Origin: Sphingosinicella microcystinivorans
GTDB lineage: Bacteria; Pseudomonadota; Alphaproteobacteria; Sphingomonadales; Sphingomonadaceae
NCBI RefSeq assembly: GCF_027941835.1
Contig: NZ_CP116005.1
Location: forward strand, 1,751,501-1,815,500
Reading direction: 5' to 3'
DNA length: 64,000 nt
Below the pieces are notes generated by a model. It was not told the origin of the DNA, made no database searches, and saw only the letters and a list, made by a program, of their open reading frames with translations. Numbering within the stretch: the stretch's first letter is position 1; every line of letters begins with the position of its first letter. Both the position numbers and the translations under genes were made by a program. Positions 43,595 to 52,359 of this stretch are shown piece by piece.

Positions 43595-44533
43595 ATGGCA
43601 CGCGCATTCATTTTCCCGGGGCAGGGCAGTCAGTCGGTCGGCATGGGGCAGGCGCTCGGCCTTGCGAGCGCCGCTGCGCGCGAGGTGTTCGAGGAGGTCG
43701 ACGAGGCGCTCGGGCAGAACCTCTCGAAGCTGATGTTCGAGGGGCCGGAGGCCGACCTCACGCTCACCGAGAACGCCCAGCCCGCGATCATGGCGAACGC
43801 CGTCGCCGTGCTCCGCGTGCTGGAGAAGGAAGGCGGGCTGCTGCTCGCCGACAAGGCCGCCTATGTGGCGGGCCACAGCCTCGGCGAGTACACGGCGTTG
43901 TGCGCTGCCGGAAGCCTCGGCCTTGCCGAGACGGCGCGGCTCCTGAAGCTGCGCGGGCAGGCGATGCAGGCGGCGGTGCCGGTGGGCGAGGGCGCGATGG
44001 CGGCGCTGCTCGGCCTCGATTTCGACGCCGCCGTGAAGGCCGCCGCGGAGGGCGCCGGGGGCGAGGTCTGCCAGGCCGCGAACGACAACGCGCCGGGGCA
44101 GGTGGTGATTTCCGGCCACAAGGCCGCCGTCGAGCGCGCCATCGAGATCGCCAAGGGACTCGGCGCCAAGCGCGGCATGTTGCTGCCGGTCTCGGCGCCC
44201 TTCCACTGCGCGCTGATGGCGCCCGCCGCCGAAAAGATGGCCGAAGCGCTGGCAGGCGCAAACATCGCGGCGCCCTTCGTGCCGCTGGTCGCCAACGTCA
44301 CCGCCGCCCCCGTCGCCGATCCCGCCGAGATCCGCCGCCTTCTCGTCGAGCAGGTGACGGGCACGGTGCGCTGGCGCGAAAGCGTCCTTGCCATGACCGG
44401 GCTCGGCGTCGACAGCTTCGTCGAGTTCGGCGGCAAGGTGCTCGGCCCGATGATCAAGCGCATCGCGCCCGATGCCGCGACGCTCAGCCTCGTTTCGATG
44501 GACGACATCGAGGCGGCGGCGAAGACACTCTAG
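43595..44533 (+). CDS. fabD: Malonyl-CoA:ACP transacylase
   Basis: FabD loads malonyl groups onto acyl carrier protein. The 312-residue protein has FPGQGSQSVGMG at the start, the nucleophile Ser in GHSLGEYTALCAAG (near residue 92), and His in SAPFHCALM. It opens the fabD-fabG-acpP-fabF group. Confidence 0.97.
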   Translation: MARAFIFPGQGSQSVGMGQALGLASAAAREVFEEVDEALGQNLSKLMFEGPEADLTLTENAQPAIMANAVAVLRVLEKEGGLLLADKAAYVAGHSLGEYTALCAAGSLGLAETARLLKLRGQAMQAAVPVGEGAMAALLGLDFDAAVKAAAEGAGGEVCQAANDNAPGQVVISGHKAAVERAIEIAKGLGAKRGMLLPVSAPFHCALMAPAAEKMAEALAGANIAAPFVPLVANVTAAPVADPAEIRRLLVEQVTGTVRWRESVLAMTGLGVDSFVEFGGKVLGPMIKRIAPDAATLSLVSMDDIEAAAKTL

Positions 44534-44546
44534 GGGGAGGCAAGGC

Positions 44547-45284
44547 ATGTTCGATCTCACCGGGATGAAGGCGCTCGTCACGGGCGCCAGCGGCGGCATC
44601 GGTTCGGCGATCGCGAAGGCGCTCGCGGCGCAGGGCGCGACGGTCGCGCTGTCCGGCACGCGCGAGGAGGCCCTGAAGGCGGTCGCGGCCGAAATCGGCG
44701 GCACCACGCACATCCTGCCCTGCAACCTCTCGGACAGCGCCGCGGTCGATGCGCTCGTCGGGCAGGCGGTGGAGGCGATGGGCGGCATCGACATCCTCGT
44801 CAACAACGCGGGCGTCACCCGCGACAACCTCGCCATGCGCATGAAGGACGAGGAGTGGACGGACGTCATCCGCATCAACCTCGAGGCCGCCTTCCGCCTC
44901 TCGCGCGCCGCGCTCAGGCCCATGATGAAGGCGCGTTTCGGGCGCATCGTCTCGATCACGTCGGTGGTCGGCGCCACCGGCAACCCCGGCCAGATGAACT
45001 ACGCCGCCTCGAAGGCCGGCCTCGTCGGCATGTCGAAGGCGCTGGCGCAGGAAGTCGCCAGCCGCAACATCACGGTGAACTGCGTGGCGCCGGGCTTCAT
45101 CGTCTCGGCGATGACGGATGCGCTCCCCGAGGCGCAGAAGGAGGCGCTGACGGGCCGGATTCCCGCCGGCCGTCTCGGCGAAGGGAACGACGTGGCGGCT
45201 GCGGTCGTTTATCTTGCCAGCCGCGAGGCGGGCTACGTCACCGGCCAGACGCTCCATGTGAACGGCGGAATGGCGATGATCTGA
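44547..45284 (+). CDS. fabG: 3-oxoacyl-ACP reductase
   Basis: FabG reduces beta-ketoacyl-ACP with NADPH. The 245-residue short-chain dehydrogenase has the TGASGGIG nucleotide motif, NNAG, the catalytic Ser in SITSVVG and the YAASKAG motif with Tyr and Lys. It also has VAPGFIVSAMTDAL near the C-terminus, and ends with the GGMAMI-type FabG terminus. It lies 13 bp after fabD with GGGGAGG before it. Confidence 0.96.
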   Translation: MFDLTGMKALVTGASGGIGSAIAKALAAQGATVALSGTREEALKAVAAEIGGTTHILPCNLSDSAAVDALVGQAVEAMGGIDILVNNAGVTRDNLAMRMKDEEWTDVIRINLEAAFRLSRAALRPMMKARFGRIVSITSVVGATGNPGQMNYAASKAGLVGMSKALAQEVASRNITVNCVAPGFIVSAMTDALPEAQKEALTGRIPAGRLGEGNDVAAAVVYLASREAGYVTGQTLHVNGGMAMI

Positions 45285-45318
45285 GCTTCATGCGGGCTTC
45301 CCGGCGCTACGCGGGGAC

Positions 45319-45347
45319 TTGCAAGGCCACGGACACACGGCTACTGC
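45319..45347 (+). promoter_or_regulatory. Possible acpP promoter
   Basis: TTGCAA (45319-45324), a 17-bp spacer and TACTGC (45342-45347) lie 42 bp before the acpP start. Only the spacing and the first three bases of each box are good matches. An own promoter for acpP would suit its much higher expression, but this is a weak call. Confidence 0.35.
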
Positions 45348-45388
45348 CAAAGTCAAATGTCAGCCAGTTCTTCTGAGGGGACCATTAT

Positions 45389-45628
45389 ATGAGCGATGTC
45401 GCAGAGCGCGTGAAGAAGATCGTCGTCGAACACCTCGGCGTCGAGCCGGACAAGGTGACCGAGGACGCGAGCTTCATCGACGATCTCGGCGCGGACAGCC
45501 TCGACACCGTCGAGCTGGTGATGGCGTTCGAGGAAGAGTTCGGCGTCGAGATCCCCGACGATGCCGCCGAGAAGATCCTCACCGTGAAGGACGCGATCGG
45601 CTACATCGAGGAAAACAGCGCCGCCTGA
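45389..45628 (+). CDS. acpP: Acyl carrier protein
   Basis: This 79-residue acidic protein carries fatty acyl chains on a phosphopantetheine arm attached to the Ser in [10 protein letters not shown]. The rest ([21 protein letters not shown]-like helix, [11 protein letters not shown] end) is typical. GAGGGG precedes the ATG. A hairpin lies between it and fabF. Confidence 0.98.
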   Translation: MSDVAERVKKIVVEHLGVEPDKVTEDASFIDDLGADSLDTVELVMAFEEEFGVEIPDDAAEKILTVKDAIGYIEENSAA

Positions 45629-45664
45629 CACGGGGACGCTTGCCGGACAAAACGGCACGGAATC

Positions 45665-45701
45665 GCGAGCGGCTCCCCGGAAAAGCCGGTGGGCCGCTCG
45701 C
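45665..45701 (+). terminator. Hairpin between acpP and fabF
   Basis: GCGAGCGGC (45665-45673) pairs with GCCGCTCGC (45693-45701), with a further CCGG/CCGG inner stem. The tail TTGTTATAAG is only partly T-rich and is followed 20 bp later by fabF. It may be an attenuating terminator that keeps acpP mRNA in excess, or a 3' stabilising hairpin. Confidence 0.55.
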
Positions 45702-45728
45702 TTGTTATAAGGATCACGGGAGAACCGA

Positions 45729-46988
45729 ATGCGCCGCGTCGTCGTCACCGGACTGGGCCTCGTCACACCGCTGGGCGGAGACGTTGACTCCAGCTGGCAG
45801 GGTATCCTCGCCTCGAAGTCGGGCGCCGCGCGCATCACCCGGTTCGATCCGTCCGATCAGGCCTGCACCATCGCCTGCGAGGTGAAGATGGACGGCCGCG
45901 AGGGCGGCTGGGACGTCTCGAAGCGCGTCGATCACAAGATCCAGCGGCAGGTCGACCTGTTCATCCAGTTCGGCATCGACGCCGCCGGTCAGGCGATCGA
46001 GGACGCCGGCCTCGCGAACCTCACCGACGAGCAGAAGCTGCGCGCGGGCTGCTCGATCGGCTCGGGCATCGGCGGCCTGCCGGGCATCGAATCCGAGTCG
46101 ATCGTGCTCCATGAAAAAGGCCCGCGCCGCGTCAGTCCGCACTTCGTGCACGGCCGCCTCATCAACCTCGTCTCCGGTCAGGTCTCGATCAAGTATGGCC
46201 TGATGGGCCCGAACCACGCCGTCGTCACCGCCTGCTCGACCGGCGCGCACTCGATCGGCGACGCCGCGCGCATGATCGCGCTCGACGATGCCGACATCAT
46301 GCTCGCGGGCGGCGCCGAGAGTGCCATCTGCCCGCTCGGCATCGCCGGTTTCGCGCAGGCGCGCGCGCTGTCCACGGCGTTCAACGACCAGCCCGAGCGC
46401 GCCAGCCGCCCCTACGACAAGGACCGCGACGGCTTCGTCATGGGCGAGGGCGCGGGCGTCGTGGTGCTCGAGGAGTATGAGCACGCGAAGAAGCGCGGCG
46501 CGAAAATCTACGGCGAGGTGGTCGGCTACGGCCTCACCGGCGACGCCTATCACGTCACGGCGCCGCACCCCGAAGGCTTCGGCGGCTTCCGCTCGATGCA
46601 GATGGCGCTGAAGAAGGCGGGCCTGAACCCGTCCGACATCGACTATATCAACGCGCACGGCACCTCGACGCCGCTCGGCGACGAGATCGAGCTCGGCGCC
46701 GTCCGCCGCCTGTTCGGCAGCGCGATGGCGGGCGTGTCCATGTCCTCGACCAAGAGCGCCATCGGGCACCTGCTCGGCGGCGCGGGCGCGGTCGAGACGA
46801 TCTTCTGCCTGCTCGCCATCCGCGATCAGATCGCCCCGCCGACGATCAACCTCGAAAACCCGAGTGACGGCTGCGCGGGCGTCGATCTCGTGCCGCTCGT
46901 GGCGCGCGAGCGGAAGATCAAGGCGGCGCTCAACAACAGCTTCGGGTTCGGCGGCACCAACGCCTCGCTGATCGTCAAGGCGCTCTGA
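45729..46988 (+). CDS. fabF: 3-oxoacyl-ACP synthase II
   Basis: FabF condenses malonyl-ACP with acyl-ACP in chain elongation. The 419-residue protein has the nucleophile Cys in VVTACSTGAHS, the His residues in NAHGTSTPLGD and SAIGHLLGGAG, and the SFGFGGTNASLI end. A GGATCACGGGAG stretch precedes the ATG. mltG follows four bases after the stop. Confidence 0.97.
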   Translation: MRRVVVTGLGLVTPLGGDVDSSWQGILASKSGAARITRFDPSDQACTIACEVKMDGREGGWDVSKRVDHKIQRQVDLFIQFGIDAAGQAIEDAGLANLTDEQKLRAGCSIGSGIGGLPGIESESIVLHEKGPRRVSPHFVHGRLINLVSGQVSIKYGLMGPNHAVVTACSTGAHSIGDAARMIALDDADIMLAGGAESAICPLGIAGFAQARALSTAFNDQPERASRPYDKDRDGFVMGEGAGVVVLEEYEHAKKRGAKIYGEVVGYGLTGDAYHVTAPHPEGFGGFRSMQMALKKAGLNPSDIDYINAHGTSTPLGDEIELGAVRRLFGSAMAGVSMSSTKSAIGHLLGGAGAVETIFCLLAIRDQIAPPTINLENPSDGCAGVDLVPLVARERKIKAALNNSFGFGGTNASLIVKAL

Positions 46989-46992
46989 CCTC

Positions 46993-47952
46993 ATGAAAAA
47001 GCTGCTGGTCGCCATCGTCGTCGCGGCGCTGGCGGCCGCTGCCGTGCTCGTTTTCCAGTGGACCGCGAAAGGGCCGCTGCTCGCGGACACCGATTTCATC
47101 GTGCCGCGCGGGGCGACGCTGGCCGCGACCGCCGAGCGGCTCGAAGAGCAGGGTGCGATCCGGTCCTCGGACGCGTTCCGGCTGATGGCGCGCGCGCTCG
47201 GCTCCGTCGCGCCGATCAAGGCGGGCGAGTTCCGCATTCCGGCGGGCAGCAGCCCGGCAGCGATCCTGCGCATCCTGCAATACGGTGAGCCGCTCCAGCG
47301 GCTGATCGTCATCCCCGAAGGCCTGCCGTCGATCCTCGTCCATGAAAAGCTGATGGCCGAGGAGTTGCTGACCGGCGAGGCGGAGGTCCCCGCGGAAGGC
47401 TCGGTGCTGCCGGGCGGCTACAGCTTCGAGCGCGGTGAGCCGCGCGCCGCGGTGCTGAAGCGGATGCAGGACGCGATGACGAAGACGCTCGCCGAGCTCT
47501 GGGCGGCGCGCAGGCCCTCGGCGGTCGTGAAGACGCCGGAGGAGGCGGTGAACCTCGCCGCCATCGTCGAGAAGGAAACCGCGAAGGCGGAGGAACGCCG
47601 GACGATCGCGGGCGTCTATTCGAACCGCCTCCGCATCGGCATGATGCTGCAGGCCGATCCCACGGTGATCTACCCGATCACGAAGGGCAAGCCGCTCGGC
47701 CGCCGCATCCGCCAGTCCGAGCTGCGCGCCGACAACGGCTACAACACCTACGCGAAGGCCGGGCTTCCGGCCGGGCCGATCGCCAATCCGGGGCGCGCGT
47801 CGATCGAGGCCGTGCTCGACCCGGAAACCACCGACGCGCTCTATTTCGTCGCCGACGGCACCGGCGGCCACGTGTTCGCGCGCACGCTGGGCGAGCACAA
47901 CGCCAATGTCGTGAAATGGCGGGCGATCCGCCGGGAGCGCGGCGAGCTGTAG
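46993..47952 (+). CDS. mltG: Endolytic peptidoglycan transglycosylase MltG
   Basis: MltG cleaves nascent glycan strands and sets their length. The 319-residue protein has one N-terminal membrane anchor (about residues 4-22), a LysM-like part around residues 35-110, and the YceG catalytic domain with Glu in AAIVEKETAK. LQADPTVIYP, YNTYAKAGLPAGPIANPG and LYFVADGTGGHVFA are further family marks. It lies directly after fabF, as in many alphaproteobacteria. Confidence 0.95.
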   Translation: MKKLLVAIVVAALAAAAVLVFQWTAKGPLLADTDFIVPRGATLAATAERLEEQGAIRSSDAFRLMARALGSVAPIKAGEFRIPAGSSPAAILRILQYGEPLQRLIVIPEGLPSILVHEKLMAEELLTGEAEVPAEGSVLPGGYSFERGEPRAAVLKRMQDAMTKTLAELWAARRPSAVVKTPEEAVNLAAIVEKETAKAEERRTIAGVYSNRLRIGMMLQADPTVIYPITKGKPLGRRIRQSELRADNGYNTYAKAGLPAGPIANPGRASIEAVLDPETTDALYFVADGTGGHVFARTLGEHNANVVKWRAIRRERGEL

Positions 47953-47967
47953 GTCAGGTGCGTCCCG

Positions 47968-48858
47968 CTACTCCGCCAGCCTCCGCACCGCCGTCACGGG
48001 CGCGTCGTACCGCGGGAGCAGCCGGCCCACGACATCGGCGAGCGGCTCGATCACCGTCGACATGAAGAAGGCGTTGGCGTGCAGCAGCCGCGTCTCGTCG
48101 AACATGAAGCCGACATGGCCGGGGAAGAACACGAGGTCGCCGCGCCGGTAGTGCCGGTCCTCGACCTCGCGCCCGAGCGCCGCCTGCATGTCGCTGTCGC
48201 GCGGGGCCGCGATGCCGCAGGCGCCGAGCGCGACCTGCACCAGCCCCGAGCAGTCGAGCCCGCCGCGCGTGCGGCCGCCCCACTTGTAGGGCGTGCCGAG
48301 GAAGCGTTCGGCCACCGCGACCGGATCGGCGGCATGGTCGTCGAGGGCGGCGATGTGGCGCCTGTGAACATAGCCACCGGTCGCCGATACGAACGCCTCG
48401 TCGTGGCCGTCGGCGCGGATCGGCGCGCCCATCGGCAGCGCGCCGATCACGGTGGACTTGATGTCGGGCCTCGCGAAGACCAGCGCGGTCGGCGCGGCGA
48501 TCCGGTGCGTCGGCGCATCCCCGCCTTCGGCGAGCAGCGCGGCATCGACATAGCCGACATAGCGATCGTGGACGCTGTACCCCCACGCGACGCCGCCCGC
48601 CACGTTGAGCACGTCGAAGGCCTCGCCTGAAAGCAGCTCGCTCACGGCGACGGCGTCCGCCTCCGGCGCCTTGCGGATGGGCGCCTGCGGCGCGGTCAGC
48701 CGATGGCGGACGGGGGCCGCGAAGCGCGGCACGTCGACGACGCCCTCAAGCGCTATATCGGCAAGGTCGTCCCGCCACGCATTGATGCGCGGGTCCGGGC
48801 GGCCGGAACCGGTGCTAGAGGTAGGCGCGATCCTCGCGTTCGTTGCTGCGGTTGGCAT
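47968..48858 (-). CDS. NlpC/P60 family cell-wall hydrolase with SH3-like domains
   Basis: The 296-residue protein has two bacterial SH3-like segments (about residues 55-105 and 115-165), then an NlpC/P60 cysteine peptidase domain with KWGGRTRGGLDCSGLVQ (Cys nucleophile) and PGHVGFM (His). Such enzymes cut gamma-D-glutamyl-diaminopimelate or related bonds in peptidoglycan. No signal peptide is visible, so it may act on imported murein peptides. The start at 48858 overlaps the MarR gene by 44 bases; no better in-frame start was found. Confidence 0.86.
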   Translation of the reverse strand: MPTAATNARIAPTSSTGSGRPDPRINAWRDDLADIALEGVVDVPRFAAPVRHRLTAPQAPIRKAPEADAVAVSELLSGEAFDVLNVAGGVAWGYSVHDRYVGYVDAALLAEGGDAPTHRIAAPTALVFARPDIKSTVIGALPMGAPIRADGHDEAFVSATGGYVHRRHIAALDDHAADPVAVAERFLGTPYKWGGRTRGGLDCSGLVQVALGACGIAAPRDSDMQAALGREVEDRHYRRGDLVFFPGHVGFMFDETRLLHANAFFMSTVIEPLADVVGRLLPRYDAPVTAVRRLAE

Positions 48859-49204
48859 GGCCCTGCGTCGTCTCGATCATTCCTGCGAAGGTTTCGAGGA
48901 ATTCGTGGCCCTGCGCCGTCCGCTCGACGAAGATGTTGCGCAGGTCACTCTCGTCCTTCTGGCGGCGGATATAGCCGAAGGCGCCGAGCGTGTTGAGTGC
49001 CCGCGTGATGACGGGTTTCGAAACCCTGAGCTTGGCCGCGAGGCCGCGCACCGTGTGCGGCCCCGGCGTCAGGTAGACGAGCAGCAGCAGCGCCATCTGC
49101 CGGTTGGTGAGATCGGGACGGTTCGATTGCACATACGCGATGACGGTTCGCATCCAGGGACTGAGGAGCGCGTCGATCCGGTCGTCTAGGCCTGAGAGGG
49201 ACAT
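48815..49204 (-). CDS. MarR-like winged-helix regulator
   Basis: The 129-residue protein has a MarR-type fold. LTNRQMALLLLVYL begins the DNA-binding domain, VRGLAAKLRVSKPVITRALNT (split by the turn after LRVS) is the helix-turn-helix, and GYIRRQKDESDLRNIFVE is the wing. It overlaps the NlpC/P60 gene and is likely co-transcribed. AT-rich repeats upstream at 49243-49282 may be its operator. Confidence 0.83.
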   Translation of the reverse strand: MSLSGLDDRIDALLSPWMRTVIAYVQSNRPDLTNRQMALLLLVYLTPGPHTVRGLAAKLRVSKPVITRALNTLGAFGYIRRQKDESDLRNIFVERTAQGHEFLETFAGMIETTQGHANRSNEREDRAYL

Positions 49205-49242
49205 GGCTGTTCACCCGTTATCTTGTTTCGGGTCACCATATT

Positions 49243-49282
49243 TTAACGAGAGTTAATGATTAGTTGATATTTTGGGTTAACC
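49243..49282. promoter_or_regulatory. AT-rich inverted repeats upstream of the MarR-like gene
   Basis: TTAAC-GAGA-GTTAA (49243-49256) and GGTTAACC (49275-49282) are palindromes in an AT-rich patch within otherwise GC-rich DNA, directly before the MarR-like gene. Autoregulation is likely. A CtrA site is less likely, because its TTAA pair needs a seven-base gap and this one has six. Confidence 0.45.
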
Positions 49283-49293
49283 GGTCGAAGCGT

Positions 49294-50688
49294 TCATTCG
49301 GAGCGATGACTACCGTAACGCTTCTCTATATACGCCCAAAACGCCCGGAGACCCAGCGCTTCTCCGCCCTTCGGACGGCCGGGCTTCGCCGACGGCATCC
49401 ACGCGAACGTATCGAGGTGCGCCCACGGCGTCTTCGGATCGACGAACTTTTCGAGATAGAGCGCGGCGGTGATCGCTCCCGCGAACGCGCCCGAGGCGCT
49501 GTTGTTGATGTCGGCGACGTCGGACTTCAGCATCTCCGCATAGGGTTTCCACAGCGGCATCCGCCACAGCGGGTCGCCGCTCGCCCGCGCGCCTTCGAGG
49601 AGGCCCTCGGCGAGCGCGTCGTCGTTGGCGAACAGCGCGGGGAGGTCTGGTCCGAGCGCCACGCGCGCCGCGCCGGTCAGCGTCGCGAAGTCGAGGATGA
49701 GGTCCGGGGCGTCCTCGCCCGCGAGGGCCAGCGCGTCGCACAGCACCAGCCGCCCCTCGGCATCGGTGTTGCCGATCTCGACGGTCGTGCCCTTGCGCGT
49801 CCTGATGATGTCGCCCGGCCGGAACGCACTGCCGTCGATGGCGTTCTCGACCGCCGGGATGATGAGCCGCAGCCGCACGCGCAGCTTCGCGCCCATCACG
49901 AGCCCGGCGAGCGCCAGCGCGTGCGCCGCGCCGCCCATGTCCTTCTTCATCAGCAGCATGTTGCCCGCGGTCTTGATGTCGAGCCCGCCGGAATCGAAGC
50001 ACACGCCCTTGCCGATGACGGTCAGCTTCGGGTCGCCCTTGCGGCCCCAGCCCATGTCGATGAGCCGCGGTTCCCGGCCCGCGGCGGCGGCGCGGCCGAC
50101 GGCGTGGATGGTCGGGAAGTTCGCCGCCAGCAAGTCGTCGCCCTGCGTCACCTTCACCTCGGCGCCGTGGTGGCGGGCGACGTCGCGCACCGCCGCCTCC
50201 AGCGCCTCCGGCCCCATGTCCTCGGCGGGCGTGTTGACGAGGTCGCGCACCAGCGCCTGCGCGTCCGCGAGCCGCTCGAGCGCCGCGATGTCGACCGCTT
50301 TCGGTACCAGCAGCGTGCGCGCCGCGACCGGCTTCGGTTCGGAGAGGTAGCGCGCGAACGTGTAGTGCGCGAGCATCCAGCCGAGCGCCGCCGCGCCCGG
50401 CTCGCGTCCGGCAAGCCTGTAGCGCCCGGCGGGCAGGGCTTTCACGGCGGCGGCGAGGTCCCACGGCCCAAGGCTCGCGGGCGCGCCGAAGGCGGCGCTC
50501 CAGCTTTCCGCCTCGTTGCCGGGAAGGATCACCCGCGTGCCCGCCGCGCCCTTGAACTGTGCGGCCTCGACGGCGGCGCGCGCCCGCGCCGGCAGCGCGT
50601 CCCGCCACGCCTCGAAGCCTGCGGGGTCGACGAGCGCGATCTCGCGGGCGTCCTGCCCCGTGTCGTGTTCGATAAGGCCGTGTTCCAT
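49294..50688 (-). CDS. Leucyl aminopeptidase family (M17) metalloprotease
   Basis: The 464-residue protein is a cytosolic M17 aminopeptidase. Metal and catalytic residues lie in VIGKGVCFDSGGLDIK, KKDMGGAAHAL and the signature NTDAEGRL. It lacks part of the usual N-terminal domain length and belongs to the PepB/PepA-like group common in this class. The ATG at 50688 was chosen; the upstream frame is Cys/Arg-rich and unlike the family. Confidence 0.92.
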   Translation of the reverse strand: MEHGLIEHDTGQDAREIALVDPAGFEAWRDALPARARAAVEAAQFKGAAGTRVILPGNEAESWSAAFGAPASLGPWDLAAAVKALPAGRYRLAGREPGAAALGWMLAHYTFARYLSEPKPVAARTLLVPKAVDIAALERLADAQALVRDLVNTPAEDMGPEALEAAVRDVARHHGAEVKVTQGDDLLAANFPTIHAVGRAAAAGREPRLIDMGWGRKGDPKLTVIGKGVCFDSGGLDIKTAGNMLLMKKDMGGAAHALALAGLVMGAKLRVRLRLIIPAVENAIDGSAFRPGDIIRTRKGTTVEIGNTDAEGRLVLCDALALAGEDAPDLILDFATLTGAARVALGPDLPALFANDDALAEGLLEGARASGDPLWRMPLWKPYAEMLKSDVADINNSASGAFAGAITAALYLEKFVDPKTPWAHLDTFAWMPSAKPGRPKGGEALGLRAFWAYIEKRYGSHRSE

Positions 50689-50795
50689 CGTGTCCGCGCT
50701 TTTTTCCGTTCCTGCTCTTCGCTTGCCGCGAAGCGGCAGACCGCCTAAACGGTCCGCCAAAATTTCAACTCCGCATCCGCGCCTGAAGGAACACA

Positions 50796-51560
50796 ATGGC
50801 CACCAATCCGCAAGCCGCCCAGTTGCCGCCGCTCTACAACGCGCTCGCGCCGCTCTCCTCCTCGGTGCATCAGGCGCTCGGGCTGAAGTCCCGTACCGGC
50901 GCGCCGTTCGCGCGCGGGCTGCACGCGATTCCCATCACGGTCGACGAGTTCCACCTCGCGCAGCGCCACTACCCGATCGTGTTCGCGGCCGGCCAGACGC
51001 CCGTGCCCCTCGCGCTGACCTCGCTCAGCGAAGGCCAGAACCTGTTCGTCGACGAGGAAGGCAACTGGCGCGCCGGCACCTACGTGCCCGCCTATGTGCG
51101 CCGCTATCCGTTCCTGCTCGCGCGCATCAACCCGCAGTCGGAGGAGCTGACGCTCTGCTTCGACGAGACCTCCGAGGACCTCGACGCCGACGAGGGCGAG
51201 GCGCTGTTCAAGGACGGCGAGGCGACCGATGTCGTCAAGAACATCCTCGAGTTCTGCGAGCAGTTCGAGAACTCGATGCGCAAGACGCAGGCGTTCGTGC
51301 AGGAGCTCGAAAAGGGTGAATTCCTGATGGACGGCGAGGTCTCCATCCAGATGGACGGCATGGCGCAGCCCGCGATCTACCGCGGTTTCAAGATGATCTC
51401 GCAGGACAAGATCCGCGACCTTCGCGGCGATCAGGCGCGCAAGCTCATTCAGAACGGGATGCTGCCGCTGATGTACGCGCACCTCTTCTCGCTGTCCTAC
51501 GTCACCGACCTGTTCTCGCAGGGCGCGGCGAAGGCCGCGGCGGAACGCGCGGACGCCTGA
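50796..51560 (+). CDS. SapC family protein
   Basis: The 254-residue protein matches the SapC family: FARGLHAIPITVDEFHLAQRHYPIVF near the start, VPAYVRRYPFLLAR, CFDETSEDL and SIQMDGMAQPAIYRGFKM. SapC takes its name from a Campylobacter surface-layer locus, but in sphingomonads and caulobacters such genes accompany TonB receptors and carbohydrate use. Its biochemical role is unknown. The start sits in a 107-bp gap that separates it from the divergent aminopeptidase. Confidence 0.86.
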   Translation: MATNPQAAQLPPLYNALAPLSSSVHQALGLKSRTGAPFARGLHAIPITVDEFHLAQRHYPIVFAAGQTPVPLALTSLSEGQNLFVDEEGNWRAGTYVPAYVRRYPFLLARINPQSEELTLCFDETSEDLDADEGEALFKDGEATDVVKNILEFCEQFENSMRKTQAFVQELEKGEFLMDGEVSIQMDGMAQPAIYRGFKMISQDKIRDLRGDQARKLIQNGMLPLMYAHLFSLSYVTDLFSQGAAKAAAERADA

Positions 51561-51642
51561 GCGCCCTCCCGCACTGGCTTGCGCCGAGGGGGATTCTGCC
51601 TAGACTCCCCGTACTTGCAGGGCAATCGGAGGGACGGGCTCT

Positions 51643-52197
51643 ATGGCGACGGTACACAGCAGCTATTCAAGAACGGCGATCGCGCTTCACTGGCTGATCG
51701 CCGTTCTCGTTCTCGGCAACATCGCTGGCGCGGTATACGCCGAAGGGCTCGAAGGCCCCGAGCGCGGCGCGATCATGGGCATCCACAAGTCGGTGGGGAT
51801 CACCGTCCTCGTGCTCACGCTGTGGCGGCTCGCGCTGCGGCTGAAGGACGGCTTCCTCGTCCTGCCCGCGCACATGAAGGGGTGGGAGGTCTTTCTCGCC
51901 CGTCTCACGCACGTCGGCTTCTACGTCCTGCTGCTCGCGCTGCCGCTCAGCGGCTGGGCGTTCGCGGCAAGCCCCGAACGGCCGCTGGTGTGGTTCGGCC
52001 TTTTCGAGCTTCCCCATTCGCCGCTGGACAAGGCCGGCCGCGGCGTCTTCCACGCCGTGCACGGCCCCGCCGCGTTGCTGGCGATCGTGCTCGTCGTTCT
52101 GCATGTCGCAGGCGCCTTGAAGCATCATTTCCTCGATCGCGATGATGTTCTGGCGAGAATGTTGCCTTTTTTGCGAAAAAATCGGGCAGACGCTTGA
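51643..52197 (+). CDS. Cytochrome b561 family protein
   Basis: The 184-residue protein has four membrane helices with heme-ligand histidines in RTAIALHWLIAVL, GIHKSVGITV, VFHAVHGPAALLAI and HVAGALKHHF. The family passes electrons from quinol, and some members scavenge superoxide. GGAGGGA precedes the ATG. It is followed by a small-RNA-like locus. Confidence 0.9.
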   Translation: MATVHSSYSRTAIALHWLIAVLVLGNIAGAVYAEGLEGPERGAIMGIHKSVGITVLVLTLWRLALRLKDGFLVLPAHMKGWEVFLARLTHVGFYVLLLALPLSGWAFAASPERPLVWFGLFELPHSPLDKAGRGVFHAVHGPAALLAIVLVVLHVAGALKHHFLDRDDVLARMLPFLRKNRADA

Positions 52198-52270
52198 AAA
52201 CTTAACAATTCAGGCCCATCTTGCGTTCGGGCGGCGCTGCGTTCCCCCCCTTTTGCGCGGCACGCCTGCG

Positions 52271-52349
52271 TAGCATCGTCTGACGAGGACGATGCCACGT
52301 CCTCCCTGAACCCTGGTCACTTCGGCGATTCGTCGGAGTGACCTTTTTT
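52271..52349 (+). ncRNA. Probable small RNA of the MmgR/suhB type
   Basis: An unannotated gap holds a perfect 8-bp hairpin (GCATCGTC, 52273-52280, with GACGATGC, 52288-52295). Next comes a single-stranded stretch with CCTCCCTGAACCC, complementary to ribosome-binding sites. A 14-bp terminator hairpin follows. The order and the GACGATGCCA...CCTCCCTGAACCC core agree with my memory of the alphaproteobacterial MmgR (Rfam suhB) family, of about 77 bases. I see no clear promoter, so the 5' end is approximate. MmgR affects polyhydroxybutyrate accumulation in Sinorhizobium; the function here is unknown. Confidence 0.65.
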
Positions 52350-52353
52350 CTTT
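52315..52353 (+). terminator. Strong rho-independent terminator ending the sRNA
   Basis: The arms GGTCACTTCGGCGA (52315-52328) and TCGTCGGAGTGACC (52330-52343) pair along their whole length when two G-U pairs are allowed, and TTTTTTCTTTT follows. It is 118 bp after the cytochrome b561 stop, too far to be only that gene's terminator, and forms the 3' end of the proposed small RNA. Confidence 0.88.
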
Positions 52354-52359
52354 TGGGGC

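Noticed and set aside
49243-49256. CtrA binding site before the MarR-like gene
   Set aside because: The two TTAA halves are six bases apart rather than seven, and the sequence is better read as an inverted repeat.
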